A stretch of 64,000 nucleotides of DNA from Punica granatum (lineage: Eukaryota; Streptophyta; Magnoliopsida; Myrtales; Lythraceae). Where the stretch lies: NCBI RefSeq assembly GCF_007655135.1, contig NC_045134.1:16888568-16952567 (forward strand), in the 5' to 3' direction. Below are positions 1 through 11,580 of the stretch, one piece after another (the first letter of the stretch is position 1; every line of letters begins with the position of its first letter). Under the pieces are notes generated by a model, which was not told the DNA's origin, ran no database searches, and saw only the letters and a program-made list of their open reading frames with translations. Position numbers and translations under genes: made by a program.

Positions 1-484
1 TAACATGAAAAGTCACAACATTTGTTTTCGTTTCCAGATCTACCAGCCCGTTATGTGGTTGTTAACGACGCTTATGTATCATATGATAGTTTACACGGTT
101 GGCAAGTTCAAATTTTTAACTTGAAAAATCACATGGTTTGTTTGTTTTCCGGCATCTGCCAAAATATCAATAACTTTAAAAAATCATACCGTTTACTTAC
201 ATCTACCAAAATATGACTTCTTTCAAAAACCACATCTTCCAAATGTGGCATCTTTGAATGATTATAAGTTTGAGTTAGAGACTTATATGTCTGTATGTTG
301 ATTTAAATGTCAAAATAATTTTAACAGAAAGTGTTTGAACAATTATAAATTGGCTATTTGCTAATCAAAAGAATACCCAAATATGTTATCACATTAAGTA
401 ATATGACAACTTAGATATATTACACTACAAATGCAATCAACATGCTAAAATAACCATTCCAATTGTTATATAATATGGTACATA

Positions 485-735
485 CATAAACAGTCCATCT
501 TCTTCTTCCAGTTAGCATAGATGTGTCTGGCACATTTCTGATGCTCAACTCGAGGCATGATGGCATTCATAGCATTTTCAAGTCCCGGCAAGATTGAAAT
601 TAACATGTAGAGTTAATCAGCGAACGATACATATGAGAGCAATTGTTCCTAAGAAAAGCAACCAATGAATGATTCATTACCTTATGTTGGTCACTTATGA
701 TTGTGATGCGGCAGAAGACCTGGCAAGTCGGTACC
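485..735 (-). pseudogene. Mutator (MULE) transposase remnant
   Basis: Reading the minus strand through about 600-490 gives an open stretch with the peptides GLENAMNAIMPRVEHQKCAR and then HIYANWKKK. This matches the part of MULE-domain transposases that follows the second catalytic region, where a C-x-R-H-x-Y-A-N-W type motif is characteristic. Upstream on the same strand (about 735-680) a short stretch encodes an ISDQHK peptide, the usual context of the second catalytic aspartate of MULE transposases. The two are separated by intron-like sequence with a gtaatg donor. The N-terminal and C-terminal regions are missing, so this is a non-functional fragment lying inside the inverted arms of the element at 1-1694. 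Confidence 0.6.
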
Positions 736-779
736 TGAAAAAAAATAGGTTATGACGACCCTATTTCGAAGGAAATGGC

Positions 780-1171
780 CTCCGAAGCAAAACTCACTGC
801 CTCGCCGTGATTTTTCGATATTTAAGGCAAATTCCATCATTTAGGGTCTCAAACAGGCAATTTATGTTAATTAGGGTGTTTTTGCAATTTAAAAAAAGTT
901 TAGTTCTTTTATGCAATTTAGGTTTTCTTAAACCCTATTTAAGTTTTCTGTAAGCCCTAGGGCAGAGTAGAGAGTCGTCTTTTGATTATCAATAAAATTC
1001 AGAGCTTTCGTGCTTTGTCTAATCTCGAATTCGAGTTTGATGCATATTTCCTGGTATTCGTAGAATCAACAGGTATAGAAGGTTGTAGTTCCGGTATTCG
1101 TGCGCGAATCAACGGGTCTGTGACGGTTACTCGCGTTGAAGCAGGTAATCATGCCAAAGACGCTCCGGTGG
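780..1171 (+). repeat. LTR-like fragment
   Basis: AT-rich sequence with a poly-adenylation-like aataaaa signal near 990 lies between the Mutator remnants and the SINE head. It reads like the R/U5 part of a plant LTR, but no partner LTR, PBS or PPT is visible in the window. The open frame at 982-1230 has no recognisable domain and runs into the tRNA-like block, so I do not treat it as a gene. Confidence 0.3.
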
Positions 1172-1246
1172 CTCCAAGGGGTTTCGAACTCGGGATCAGG
1201 TGGATACTGGAGCTCCTTCTTAACCACTAGGCCAAACCCCTTGGAG
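1172..1246 (-). repeat. tRNA-derived SINE-like block with Pol III A and B boxes
   Basis: On the minus strand this 75-bp block contains TGGCCTAGTGG (complement of 1224-1234), a good fit to the Pol III A box, and GAGTTCGAAACCC (complement of 1179-1191), close to the B box. Their spacing is tRNA-like. The block is bounded by a perfect 13-bp inverted repeat, ctccaaggggttt at 1172-1184 and its complement at 1234-1246, which would form a long acceptor-like stem. The D- and T-stem pairing expected of a functional tRNA is poor, so a SINE head is more likely than a tRNA gene. The SINE body and poly-A tail are not clear. Confidence 0.5.
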
Positions 1247-1694
1247 TTCTTCCGATATTACTTAATGTATTAACAAATATGAGTATTCTTTTGGTTTGCA
1301 AATAATAAATTTGTAATTGTTCTAACACTTTTTTTTCTGTTAAAAATTCTTTTAACGTTCAAACCAATATACATACATAGAAATCCCTAATTCAAATTTA
1401 TAATCATACAAAGAAGCCACATTTTTGTTAAAGGTGATTTTTGAAAGAAGCTATATTTTGATAGATGGGAGAATATAAGCAAACTATCTGACTTTTTAAT
1501 GTTATTGATATTTTGCTAGATGTAGGAAAATAAGCAAAATATGTGATTTTTCATGTTAAAAAGTTCAGGCATGCCATCCACGTAAGTAACTGTCTGCCAC
1601 ATAAACATAGTTAATAGTTATGTAAGCAATTCTAACCGTGCAATTAACGGATTGCTAGATCTGAAACGAAAGAAAACTTTGTAATTTTTCAGGT

Positions 1695-2158
1695 CGAAAT
1701 ATAAAAAATTGGTAGATCTTGAAATTTCAAGAAAGTAATTGAATTTTGATGCGATTAACCTTTTTATTTCATTTTAGTTAGTTGGAGCCGTAAAAACTTG
1801 AAAAATTTGAAATTTGAAATTTGTACTTCTTTTCACATATATAAGAGAGTGAAATTAGAAATTCGATTCAAAGCACATTTTACCCGCATTATCTCACAAA
1901 TCTTTCTCCGAGTGGATAATTATGAGATATATTTTAATTTAATCATATTTAGATTTTAGTGACTAAATTTTATATATCTTCTTATTTATATTATAATATT
2001 ATTATGAATTTATAAATTATTAGACAATATTTTCATATAAAATCAAAATAGATTGTAATTTAGTATTAAAAAATAGTTTGCCCCTAACAACTTTAGGATC
2101 CTACATCATCCCTGATCAACTCCGACTACATATATTTAAAGACTTTGGGCCTTCTTTA
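1695..2158. other. AT-rich intergenic DNA
   Basis: Very AT-rich sequence between two long-TIR elements. It has no open frame with a recognisable domain and no clear repeat border. I see nothing functional in it. Confidence 0.5.
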
Positions 2159-3538
2159 GGGAAAATGACATTGTTGGTCCTAATTGTTTGGCTTTTTTTG
2201 ACTTTGAGTCCTAAAAGTTTTAAAAGGGGTAATCAAGTCTTATAAGTTTGAGAAAAGTGTCGGCATTGGTCCTAAATCTAACTAACCGTTACCGTCAGCC
2301 TACGTTGACCTAACACCGTCAAAGTGGCCATTACTGTGATGACGTGGCACGTTCCTATTGGTCCAACTCAACTATAAACTTTTTAAAATTGAATATTAAT
2401 CCCTCATTTTTTGCATTTTCGAAAAATGCCCCTGGTCGGCACTGTTCATCGTCTTCTTTGGGAACCAGGTGGAGCACTGGTTGAACAGAAGGTTGCTGGA
2501 ATGGAATCACCATGTCATTTACAAATAACTGTGATTTCCGTTTCAGTTCGTGGGTTACTGCGTGCGCCAAAATCAGTTGGCAGTCACCAGGTAAGGTTAT
2601 CATCAAGATTTTAACTGGATATAGACAAGACAGTAGCAAACGTTATCTAGGTGATCCCTCAGATGCATAACAAAGGAAAGAGAATTTGATGGAGGATCAG
2701 AAAATCTATTTTCCTTCTTTTTCTGGGGATAATTCACAAAATCTATTTTCCTTATCAGTGCATCCTGAACTTGGATGTTATACGTCTTTGCATTCAAAGA
2801 TCCCCCTACAAACGTGATTTATATAGCCAGATAGGAGGAAAGAGAAAATATCAGAAAATGATTTCAGATGTAACGGAAAATAGCGTCGATGAACGGTGGC
2901 AACTGGGAAGCTGGAGGGGTAAGATGAACGGTGCCGATGGAGTGGGGCTGCGTCACTGGCGTCAGCTTTTGGTAATGTTAGGTGGGGAATCGGCTGCTTT
3001 CGTCCATCTCGTTGACGGAAGGGAAAAGGGAACCGAACCGCACGGCATTTTGTTCGGAATAGACGGTCGGAAGTTATTGGCCTCCCACCCGTCGGTTGTC
3101 TACTTTAGCCGAAATCCATGAGATCTATAAATCCAACAATCAATGAAGTTTATAGTTACGTACCAGTTCTCAAAGAGGTAGAAGCTGTGATGGACCCAAC
3201 AACCTTCTGTTCAACTAGTGCTCCACCTGGTTCCCGAAGAAGACGATGATCAGTGTCGACCTGGGGCATTTTTCGAAAATGAAAAAAAATGAGGGGTTAA
3301 TATTTAATTTTAAAAAGTTTATAGTTGAGTCGGACCAATAGGAACATGCCACGTCATCACAGTAACGGCCACTTTGACTGCGTTAGGTCCACGTAGGCTG
3401 ACAGTAACGGTCAGTTAGATTTAGGACCAATGCTGATACTTTTTCCAAACTTATAAGACTCGATTATCCCTTTTAAAATTTTTAGGACTCAAAGTAAAAA
3501 AATATTAAATAATTAGGACCAACAGTGTCATTTTTTCC
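2159..3538. mobile_element. Long-TIR Mutator-like element, non-autonomous (Pack-MULE candidate)
   Basis: The left arm 2159-2497 and right arm 3200-3538 are inverted copies of each other over about 340 bp. The outer ends read gggaaaatgacattgttggt on the left and the complement of ggaaaaaatgacactgttgg on the right. The 700-bp interior (2498-3199) shows no transposase. It has short open frames on both strands (for example 2771-3121 plus and 2603-2797 minus) without a domain I recognise. Long TIRs with unrelated interior fit Pack-MULEs, which carry captured host sequence. The flanks (cttcttta left, ctttttttaa right) are only an imperfect match, so the target duplication is not proven. Confidence 0.6.
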
Positions 3539-4375
3539 TTTTTTTAATATGCGCATGCACACTCCCCCTCCATCCTTACGACTAATCAGCCACATGGTTT
3601 CTACGTTTCGGTCGTCACAAGTGAAAAGAACCATTCTCTTTTTTCTTTTCCCCACGCACAGGACCTTTTGCCATTATTATGAATTATTATATCCATCTTC
3701 ATGCGAGCGTGTGTTGTGACTGCGTCCACTGCCCATTCCTCTCTGGCTTAGTCATCATGACAAAATGATGTTATATAAAGGACAGGGAATACATCTATGC
3801 CCATGGTTAGTCATTTTTAAGATATATTGATCGTTTGTTGTCCTGTGTACCGATAGATCAGTTTGTGCGATATAGATTTGATGAGTGTGGTCTCACAGCC
3901 TCATCATGACACCGGTTGTAGGAAGGAAGTCATGTGCTCAGCTTCCCAAAATCCTCGTCAGGCGGGACGGTTATAATGTGGGATTAAAACTCATATTACA
4001 AAGAGAAATGGACTTAACAAGCTTATAAGAGCATGAGCAGTTTCTTTTTTTGCGCACGTCAACATGTAATTACATGTTATAACCTATTGTTTATATAACA
4101 ATAGGTTATAACATATTGTTAGCCTGCATGCATCCATTGAATCGAAACTCTAGGATGGGGCACTTGTTTCTCCGAGTTTGATTATTGTGAATTGAGAAAA
4201 TTACTAATGAGAGAGATTTACCTCTTAGTGAATCTATTTAACTCGAATTGAATTAGTTAAAATCTAGCAAACTTCTAGATAATAGGATGCACATCGAAAA
4301 GACTAGATACTAGATAGATGTGTCATAATCCCTATGCACTTCGTGCAGTTCAATTATATAATAAATATTTTGTTT
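3539..4375. other. Intergenic DNA, no recognised gene
   Basis: A short inverted repeat sits near 4062-4110 (taacctattg / caataggtta). No open frame with a recognisable domain is present, and nothing else stands out up to the hAT target site at 4376. Confidence 0.4.
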
Positions 4376-4383
4376 GTATGGAG

Positions 4384-5498
4384 CAGTGTTATCAGAACCG
4401 AACCGAACATCGAACCGGTCAAGGCATGGGTTCATGGATTTATGGGTTCAACCAGGAGTTCAATGGGTCGGACCGCACGTTTAATTATAAAATAAATATT
4501 TATTATTTTAAGAAAATAATATAAAATAAAAGTAAAAAGTAATAAACGCTGATCAGAGGAACTTCTAGACTCTGTTGATTGACTGCTCCCCCATTCCCTT
4601 CCCTTCGTGTCTCTTCTCTGCTCATCGAAAGCGGTGGGAAGCTAGTTGATAGCTCAACCTGTGTGTCTAGGGTTCTTGGTGATGGCAGCGTGGTGATTCG
4701 ATGGCGACGAGGCTTTTGGATTTCCCATCGCTGGTTCTGTGGCGGGGGCGCGAGCTGGAGTGCGAGAAGGTGGGGAGGAAGGGCGGGAGGTTTGGCCGAA
4801 TCAGGGGGAGTCGGGGTCGGATTTGGTGCTGTTGCTCGAGCATCGCATTCCAATAGTTCTCTCCCTTCCTCAGTCTGCTCTCACCTCCAAATTGCTTGTT
4901 GAAATGCCTCCTCCAATCATCTCGACCTTGACGCTAGCTGGTTGTCGAATCCCACACCAAGAAGAGCACCTATTCTCTCTTCCTCTGCTTAGCTCATGGT
5001 CTTCCATTCCTTTTACTAAATATTGTCCATTTCGTTGTGGCTATTCCGCCTCCAAACTGCTCGTTGAAATGCCTGCTCCAATCATCTTGCTCTCCACGGC
5101 CGCCTGGAGGTCGAATCTCATGCCAAACCGGTTGGATTCGGTTCCAATCTATCACATTGCTTTTGGAATGATGAACTGAGTCTGAGTGTGAGAAGAGCGA
5201 AGATGAAAAATAGAAGGAAGAAGACTAGGTTTTCACTTTTCGATTCAATTTTGCGATTTCCTACACATTTTCGATTCGGGTCGGGAAGATTCGGATATGG
5301 TTTCCTTGAAAATTTATGAACCCATGAAACCGGCCAGTTTGAATGGGTTCGATGGGTTTATTTAAAACCCGGCCGGTTTTTTGGGTTCATCGGTTTTTTT
5401 ATGCATTTTCGATTTTCAAGAGAATCGGACCGGATATATGTCCGGTTTTCGGTCCGACCGGTCGAACCAACCGGTCCGGTCCGGTTCTGATAACACTG
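4384..5498. mobile_element. Non-autonomous hAT element with perfect TIRs and TSD
   Basis: The element begins cagtgttatcagaaccg at 4384 and ends with the exact complement at 5482-5498, giving 17-bp perfect TIRs. It is flanked by the identical 8-bp sequence gtatggag at 4376-4383 and 5499-5506. An 8-bp target duplication is the signature of the hAT superfamily. Subterminal regions are rich in aaccgg/ccggtt motifs, as expected for transposase-binding repeats. The interior (about 4560-5200) has a different, more GC-rich composition with open frames on both strands (4579-4902 plus, 4503-4853 minus), but no transposase domain. It also holds a direct duplication of about 40 bp (around 4885-4922 and 5047-5090). 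The intact TIR and TSD suggest fairly recent movement. Confidence 0.85.
4885..5090 (+). repeat. Direct duplication inside the hAT interior
   Basis: The sequence around 4886-4922 (cacctccaaattgcttgttg, continuing with aaatgcctcctcc) returns at about 5048-5086 with few changes. The two copies are about 162 bp apart. Both are inside the non-autonomous hAT. Confidence 0.55.
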
Positions 5499-5506
5499 GT
5501 ATGGAG

Positions 5507-6381
5507 ACACCTCTAATTTCCTCACGAGATTCAACTGCGCCAACTAAACTCGATTTGAGTTGCAGAATCGAGTTAAGTCACAGAGCATTCAACATCGGGT
5601 TTTAATTTATATTGTAATTTTAACTAATTAATTTAATTTCTATTAAAATAACTTCAATAATTTATTTTAATCGTCAACTTGCAAATTATCGAAAACTAAA
5701 TTCTACAATCATACAATAATTAATATTTATAATATTTTTTTATGGGTAATAGTTCCGCCCAAGTCAATGGCAGGAATAAATTTTCTTGAACATCATTCGA
5801 ATCGATTAAAATATCTCTGTCTGCACAAGTTAATAATAGAACTGTCAAAATCAGGAGATACCTTTCCAACCCCGCAAGCAAACTTAAACTCAATTGTGTT
5901 GTGGACTATTTATGTACCTGAGTCTCGTCAGAGTAGGCTCCAAGAAACAATAGTCAGTCCGGAGCATATTCGGTCCCCGCTTGTGCCGTCCGGAGGGACC
6001 AAATAAAAATAGTCAACTGGATCCTAAAATCCTTATTTCAGTCTATTATGTTGTATTTTGTAATTTATTTCGGGATCGTACATGATTGGACTGGATATGT
6101 TGTATTTTGCACTCGATTGTGTTTATTTCGAGACGGTATAGGATTGGACCGAATAAATTTTCGCGTCAGCCAAGCCTGAATATAATCCAAAGAGGCGGTC
6201 CAATTCAATGATGAGGGAACATGCGGAGACGACATAAAATTCTTGGCCCTCAAGGAACGCTCGTTAAGTAAACACGTTAGAGGTTGGTTGACGACCCACG
6301 GGTCGGCATATACTGGCATATATGAAGGTTGCCTTGTAAAGTTAAATAAAATACTGAAGGTCAGTCCTCATAAATACGCCT
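5507..6381. other. Intergenic DNA, no recognised gene
   Basis: AT-rich sequence to about 5740, followed by moderately GC-rich repetitive-looking DNA. The open frames at 5767-6006 and 6065-6319 have no domain I recognise. No element borders are visible. Confidence 0.4.
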
Positions 6382-6886
6382 ATAGAAAACATTCAATTTG
6401 GTTCTGATAGATCAGTTTGTCAATAATTGTGTCCTTCAATAAATTTTGTTAACAATTTGATCTTTGAAAGATTAATTTTGCCAACAATTTAGTCCCTCTA
6501 TCAATTTTGTCAACAATTTGGTTTTCGAAAGATTAGTTGGCCGATAATTTGGTCTTTGAAAGATTAATTTTGCCAACAATTTAGTCCCGACTATGTCATA
6601 TCGGGTTTGGGGATTAAAAAATAATTTTTCAATTACCGTTATTTAAGGATGTGTCAAGTCATCTTCTAGGTCATATTATCGTAATGACTTCAATGGTCAG
6701 TTAATGTCGGGACTAAATTAGCTACTGAAACGGTATTTCAAGGACCAAATTGTGGACTAACTAATTTTTCAGGGACCAAATTGTTGGCCAACTAATCTTT
6801 CGAGGACTAAATTGTTGACAAAATTCATTGAGGGACCAAATTGTTGACAAACTGATCTTTTGAGGACCCAATTGAATGTTTTCTCA
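6382..6886. mobile_element. Hairpin MITE / foldback element with subrepeated arms
   Basis: The ends are inverted copies (gaaaacattcaatttgg near 6385-6401 and its complement near 6868-6884). The arms of roughly 200 bp are built from imperfect subrepeats of a phrase like aacaatttagtccc / gggaccaaattgttg. There is no coding capacity. The architecture, short with nearly whole-length inverted repetition, fits a Mutator-type or foldback MITE. No clean target duplication was found. Confidence 0.65.
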
Positions 6887-7544
6887 TACACCTCCTTAAT
6901 TCTATGAGATTTTCATCTGAAATATTTGCCTCTCCATCCCTACTTAAGCGGAGGTTCAAATTGGGCCCTCACGACCCTAATTTGAGTTCGCCTGTCGGTC
7001 TCGACCATCGGGCAGCTATTAGAGGTCTAGAGCAGAGAGCTGTTCGGGAGAGGTCTTGGTGTTGCGGTTTATCAATATAAGAAGCTCAACGCATCAACAT
7101 GAATATAAACTCTGGACTGCAGTAGATGACAGGCGATTCTAATTTACAATCTGAGCCCTAATGTACTTTTAACCAAAATACCAACGGCTCTGTAAGAAAA
7201 GAATTCCAACTCAAAATGGAAAGAAAAATATGAACAAGTTTGCAATCTTATTGAATCAGTATTCTCCAATATCACACAAGTTTGAGACAAACTAATAGTT
7301 CTACATCACATCACAAAATTAGAAAGCACAGAATAGCCCCGACATAGCTCAACAATTAATTTCAGATCTCGAAGCCAGTCTCTTGTTGGACGTTCATCTA
7401 CAAAACTCCTACATCTGATAGTAGAAGTCGTCCCTGTTCTGAAGCTAAACTCATGGTCAGACATCAGAAATAGCCAGAACTTCCATGAGCACTAAAAACT
7501 CCGGGGCACGGATTTGATAAATTCCTGCTCCACCAGCTTCCTCT
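6887..7544. other. Downstream region and probable 3' UTR of RUG3
   Basis: No coding sequence. The part nearest 7545 is the expected 3' UTR of the minus-strand RUG3 gene. The exact polyadenylation site cannot be read. Confidence 0.5.
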
Positions 7545-10500
7545 TCAAAAAGCAGTCCTTGAAACCAGGCACAGAGTGTGAGAGGCCCCAATTGCAACTG
7601 ATAACACATTGTGGGGCTCCAGTCCATCATCCTCGACTAGAAATTTGACTTCTTTAGGACATGGCTGTAACTCAGCTAGCCCAGGAACTCCTAATTGAGC
7701 ATCTTTACCATTTCCCCACATGTACAACTTGCCTTTATCTGTTCAAGAGCCACAAGATTCATATACTTCCCATGCAATCAGCAAAAGATATATAAAGAGT
7801 ATTCATTTACCACAGGGGAATAATATGCAGCTAGTGGAGCTACCGGAAAATGCCACTACCTGTGAGCATTTATCAATTCAGTCCTTCTAAGAAAATGTAT
7901 CATCAGTAATTTTTGAATGCGTTACCAGTCACAGCTGCCGAAGATGATCCTCCACAAGCAATGGATATGACACGTTCATTGGCTAATGTCTCAATTACTT
8001 GGGGCTCTTTTTGGCTTTGGATGGAACAATGGCCTAGCTGACCATGTCCACCATGACCCCATGAAAGTACGTTGCCATCATCTGACATAAGCATATAAAA
8101 GACACCGAATTCATATCAAAGAAAACAAGCTTCCAAAATGATTCTGAATAATTCACCATAAAAATACCAGTTAATGCAAGAGAGTGATATCCTCCACTAG
8201 CAATCTGGCTTATCCGAACATTCTCCAGGCTAGGAATTGGTTTTGGTTGCCATCCACCAACCTTATTACCCCTTCCAAGCTCATAATTGGCATTAGCTGC
8301 AGGAAAATAAAGTATCTTGCATGAATTTATTACCAGTGTGTCTCAGCATAGAGCAGAGACTATTTTCCAACATCTCACATGATGCAGTTAGGAAGGGGGG
8401 AAAATGGAAATCAAACCATTCAGTTCGAGAAAACTGAGAGGTAAACAAGTCGGAACTGTACTAATGCTTACAGCATAAATATGATCCTCACTTTGTCAAC
8501 AAAATAAAGATTTGGTATTATTATTTATTGATTACTATAGATGAAATTTTTGGATTCAGATTAGAATCATATGAAGACTAATCACTGTTACGTCTCCATA
8601 CATTTCTGAAGACTATAACAATCAAAGAAAAACATGGAATGAAACATTAGATCCCAGAAAGAAAAAAATAATAATAATAAGCTAAATTAAAACCCACTTG
8701 CAAATAAATATTTTCTTCACTTTGTCAATCAAGCTACATTCAAAAACCAAGACTTGACTACTGATGAAGGTGAAATTAGAATCTGTATAAGATTAAAGAA
8801 TGATATAAAGAACTTAAAAAGGGTAAAGCATACCTCCCCAGTTCCAAACTTGACCTTCCTCAGTTAGAGCCATAGTGAAAAATCCCCCACAGGAGACAGA
8901 AACTACAGCGACCGGAAGTGCCTTGACTTTGGAAGGTATACTAAGACCACCGGTCTGATCTGGGCCACGACCAGGGCCAAGCCCTAACCTACCATCTCCT
9001 TCTTCTCGACCCCAAGTATAAAGCTCACCTGCGCTCAAATCATTAAAACAGAATTTAGAGATAAAACTTACTATTAAGATGAAAAATAGAGATATTAGCT
9101 AAGAGATAATGCCATGTATTTTAAAACAACAAGCAGCACTGTACTACCTCAGAAAATTGTTCTTGGTACAGGCACCCAATAAGATACTATTTTTGGAAAG
9201 TTAGTTCCCAAATAAATAGCAGAAGATGTTCTCCAGATTATTTCCCGAAAATGGAAATAGTAATCTCAAATTGAACAAAAAACCAAAAGATGCTGTATAT
9301 GTTGTTCATTATTCAATCAGTGTCACCCAACTTAGGGACCCTCTATCTGCTAGCGATATCCGCAGGAATGAAAAAAGTGAAGAGAGTCAGCTTTACAACC
9401 CTTCTCAAGGAATTCCTGCTACTCTCCTACATTTCTTTCGTTGATATTTTTCAACCATCCACTTGATTATCAGTTGAAATCTCTATTTATTACCATTTCT
9501 AAAATATAACTTATTGACAGTAGTAGTATATGAAGTCGGTCTAAATTTAACTTCCTAACCACAGCTGAGCTTATCTTCCACCAGCATACTCTCTTTTGCC
9601 TGTTTTTGCCAAAGATGATTGCATTAGGATATCTCTGTCTCCTAAAATGTGAGGTAAATATCAAAGGGACCATCCCCGAGAATAGGAAATTAACAACCAG
9701 CTCCCACGAATTGTCTGTTAGATGATGTCTGCAGTGTCGCTGCTTATATCTGTCCACTCACTACGCACACTAATGATATCGAGTTCCATTATAACAGCCC
9801 CCTGAAACTCCTCCTCCGTACCATCCTAGTAACCCTCACCTACCAGAACAAATCTTCCACAGTTCTCACCACGCAGCAATTAGTGGATGCCTAAGTTAAA
9901 AATCATGTCATTGCACTGAGAGAGAATAGCTACGGTGTAACCTGATTGAGTAACAGCAGCAGTATGAGTGCCGCTAGTGGCAATATGCCATATTGCACCA
10001 TCCCAAGAACCCTCCACCAGTCTAGGAAGGAGCTCCCTGTGGTAAACAGAATGTCCGAGGGCTCCGAATCCACCATATCCCCTGCAAACTTCACATCGAA
10101 AAAATCACAGAAAAATCAAGTCAAGCAGACCCAATAAATTGCTATGAAATTAAGATAAAGACAACAAAAAGGTTCCCATTATGTCCGTTGTAGCTTGTCT
10201 CCAAATGCCCACCACCCTTTACCCCAAGTGCACAGAGCATCAAATATCATCCACAGTTTACACCAAAACTATCAATGTCATTTACGGAGAAGAACGGAAT
10301 TCGAAACTTGAGCGGATTTTTCAGCCCATTGAAGCATTGGCCATAGAAATTCAGTCTGAAGAGCTGAAAATGAAAGAGAAGGTGTTTGATTCACATGAGA
10401 AATAATCCGCACGCACCAAGTGAACACCTGCCCAGCGGAAGTGAGGGCGACGGAATGGAGCCCGCCGAGAGCCATGCAGCTCACGCCATCCAAATTAGGG

Positions 10501-10955
10501 TTTAAACTCGGCTCAAACACCGGATTCTCATGCCCGAATCCGAGCCTCCCACCATCGCCTTTGCCCCAAATCCACAGATTCCCGCCAATAAGCAATGAAG
10601 AGTGGAACAAGCCGCAGGAAATGCCCACCTCGATAGCCAACTCACCGGAGGGGGGAGGCGAGTCCGAGCCCTTCTGGTTTTGCCGGAGCTTGCCCGGGAT
10701 GGGGGAGAGAGTGAATGACCGAGGGAGGAGGAGGTTAGCGACGGGGGCAGGGTAGATACGGATCTCCTCGACGCCGCCACCGAGCTGGCCGGAGGAGCCT
10801 CGGCCCCATGAGTAGAGCTGGACGTTGACTGCGGCGGTCCCTTCGGGGGCCTCGTAGAGTAGCGGGACTTTGGCGGAAGAAGAAGAAGATAACGGTGGCG
10901 ACGATGAGAATTGACGGCGGGTAAGGAACGAGAGACGACGCCGGAGGAATGACAT
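7545..10955 (-). CDS. RUG3: RUG3, mitochondrial RCC1-repeat protein
   Basis: Six coding exons join in frame: 10417-10955, 9942-10081, 8834-9028, 8168-8296, 7926-8081 and 7545-7738, giving 1353 nt and 450 aa with GT-AG junctions. The protein begins with an Arg/Ser-rich, acid-free stretch (MSFLRRRLSFLTRRQFSSS) typical of a mitochondrial presequence. RCC1 blades follow from about residue 45 to the end, visible as repeated W-G-x-G-x-x-G-x-L-G and G-x-x-H-(S/T)-x-A-L/A-T motifs. The fit, including the C-terminal CLVSRT, is to Arabidopsis RUG3 (At5g60870), which is required for splicing of mitochondrial nad2 and complex I assembly; that role is taken from the family. Length is close to the Arabidopsis protein. 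The start is the first ATG ahead of the presequence. No frame damage is seen, so it is likely functional. Confidence 0.93.
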
Positions 10956-11346
10956 GAAGAGGCGAACTGATGAGGTTCGATGTTTGTCAGAGCTCCGGCT
11001 ATGGCTGCCGCCAGAACTGAGGGAGGTTTTAGCGGTGGCGGCGGCAGAGGTTTAAGAGAGCGGCCCCGAGGGCTAGTTTTGCAATGCAACCCTTAAACTT
11101 CAGATTTTAATCATTCTGACCACTAATCCTTATTTGAATTGTATTTGAAAGGGACGGTGTGGAAAATCATATGCAAATCATTTGAACGTTATACCCTTGG
11201 AATGAAAGTAATAAGCATATCGTTATGCTTAACTATATATAAAAAAAAAGAGCATATCGTTATGCTCAAAGCGAAGTTCGATCTCATTTACTAATCGTAG
11301 CTTAAACAGCAACAACGCATTCATTTAAGTGGTTTGATGACTTTAA
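10956..11346. other. Upstream region of RUG3
   Basis: The 5' UTR and promoter of RUG3 should lie here. The first 100 bp are GC-rich, then AT content rises sharply. No distinct promoter motif can be assigned with confidence. Confidence 0.4.
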
Positions 11347-11580
11347 CAGTGCGTTTGGTTTCACAATTAAAGTAATTTTGAATTTGATTGTGAAAAAGGA
11401 CAAATGAGATAGGATTATAAATTTGACTTGGAAAACGTGTATTTTTGTTGTGTATTGTGTTAAGTTAAAGTTAAAGTTAAAATTTTTGACTTGGAAAATG
11501 TATGTTTTTGTTGTGTAGTGTGTTGAGTAAAAATTAAAGTTAAAATTTTTGTGATTTTAACTGGGAAAACAAACAGGCCT
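11347..11580. mobile_element. Tourist-like MITE (copy 1)
   Basis: A 234-bp element with ends cagtgcgtttggttt and the complement of aggcctgtttgttttc, flanked by TAA on both sides (11344-11346 and 11581-11583). A 3-bp TWA target duplication and a GGCCTGTTTG-type terminus are characteristic of Tourist/PIF-Harbinger MITEs. The interior holds tandem taaagt steps. A second copy in reverse orientation is at 27066-27265. It has no coding capacity. Confidence 0.75.

Larger units (their letters stand above)
1..1694. mobile_element. Mutator-like element with long inverted arms (degenerate)
   Basis: Bases 1 to about 400 reappear in inverted orientation at about 1262-1694. For example, the stretch around 27-46 (tttcgtttccagatct) matches the complement of 1651-1676, and the arms stay alignable for about 400 bp with scattered indels. 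Long TIRs of this kind are typical of plant Mutator-like elements, and the interior carries Mutator transposase remnants on the minus strand (separate entry). The left end may begin just outside the window. No target duplication can be tested because the left border is cut off. The interior also holds LTR-like and SINE-like DNA, so the element was itself a target for insertion. Confidence 0.6.

Noticed and set aside
10420..11089. Open frames on both strands over RUG3 exon 1 (111 and 195 codons)
   Set aside because: They are shadows of the RUG3 coding frame in GC-rich DNA; only the frame giving RCC1 motifs splices correctly to exon 2.
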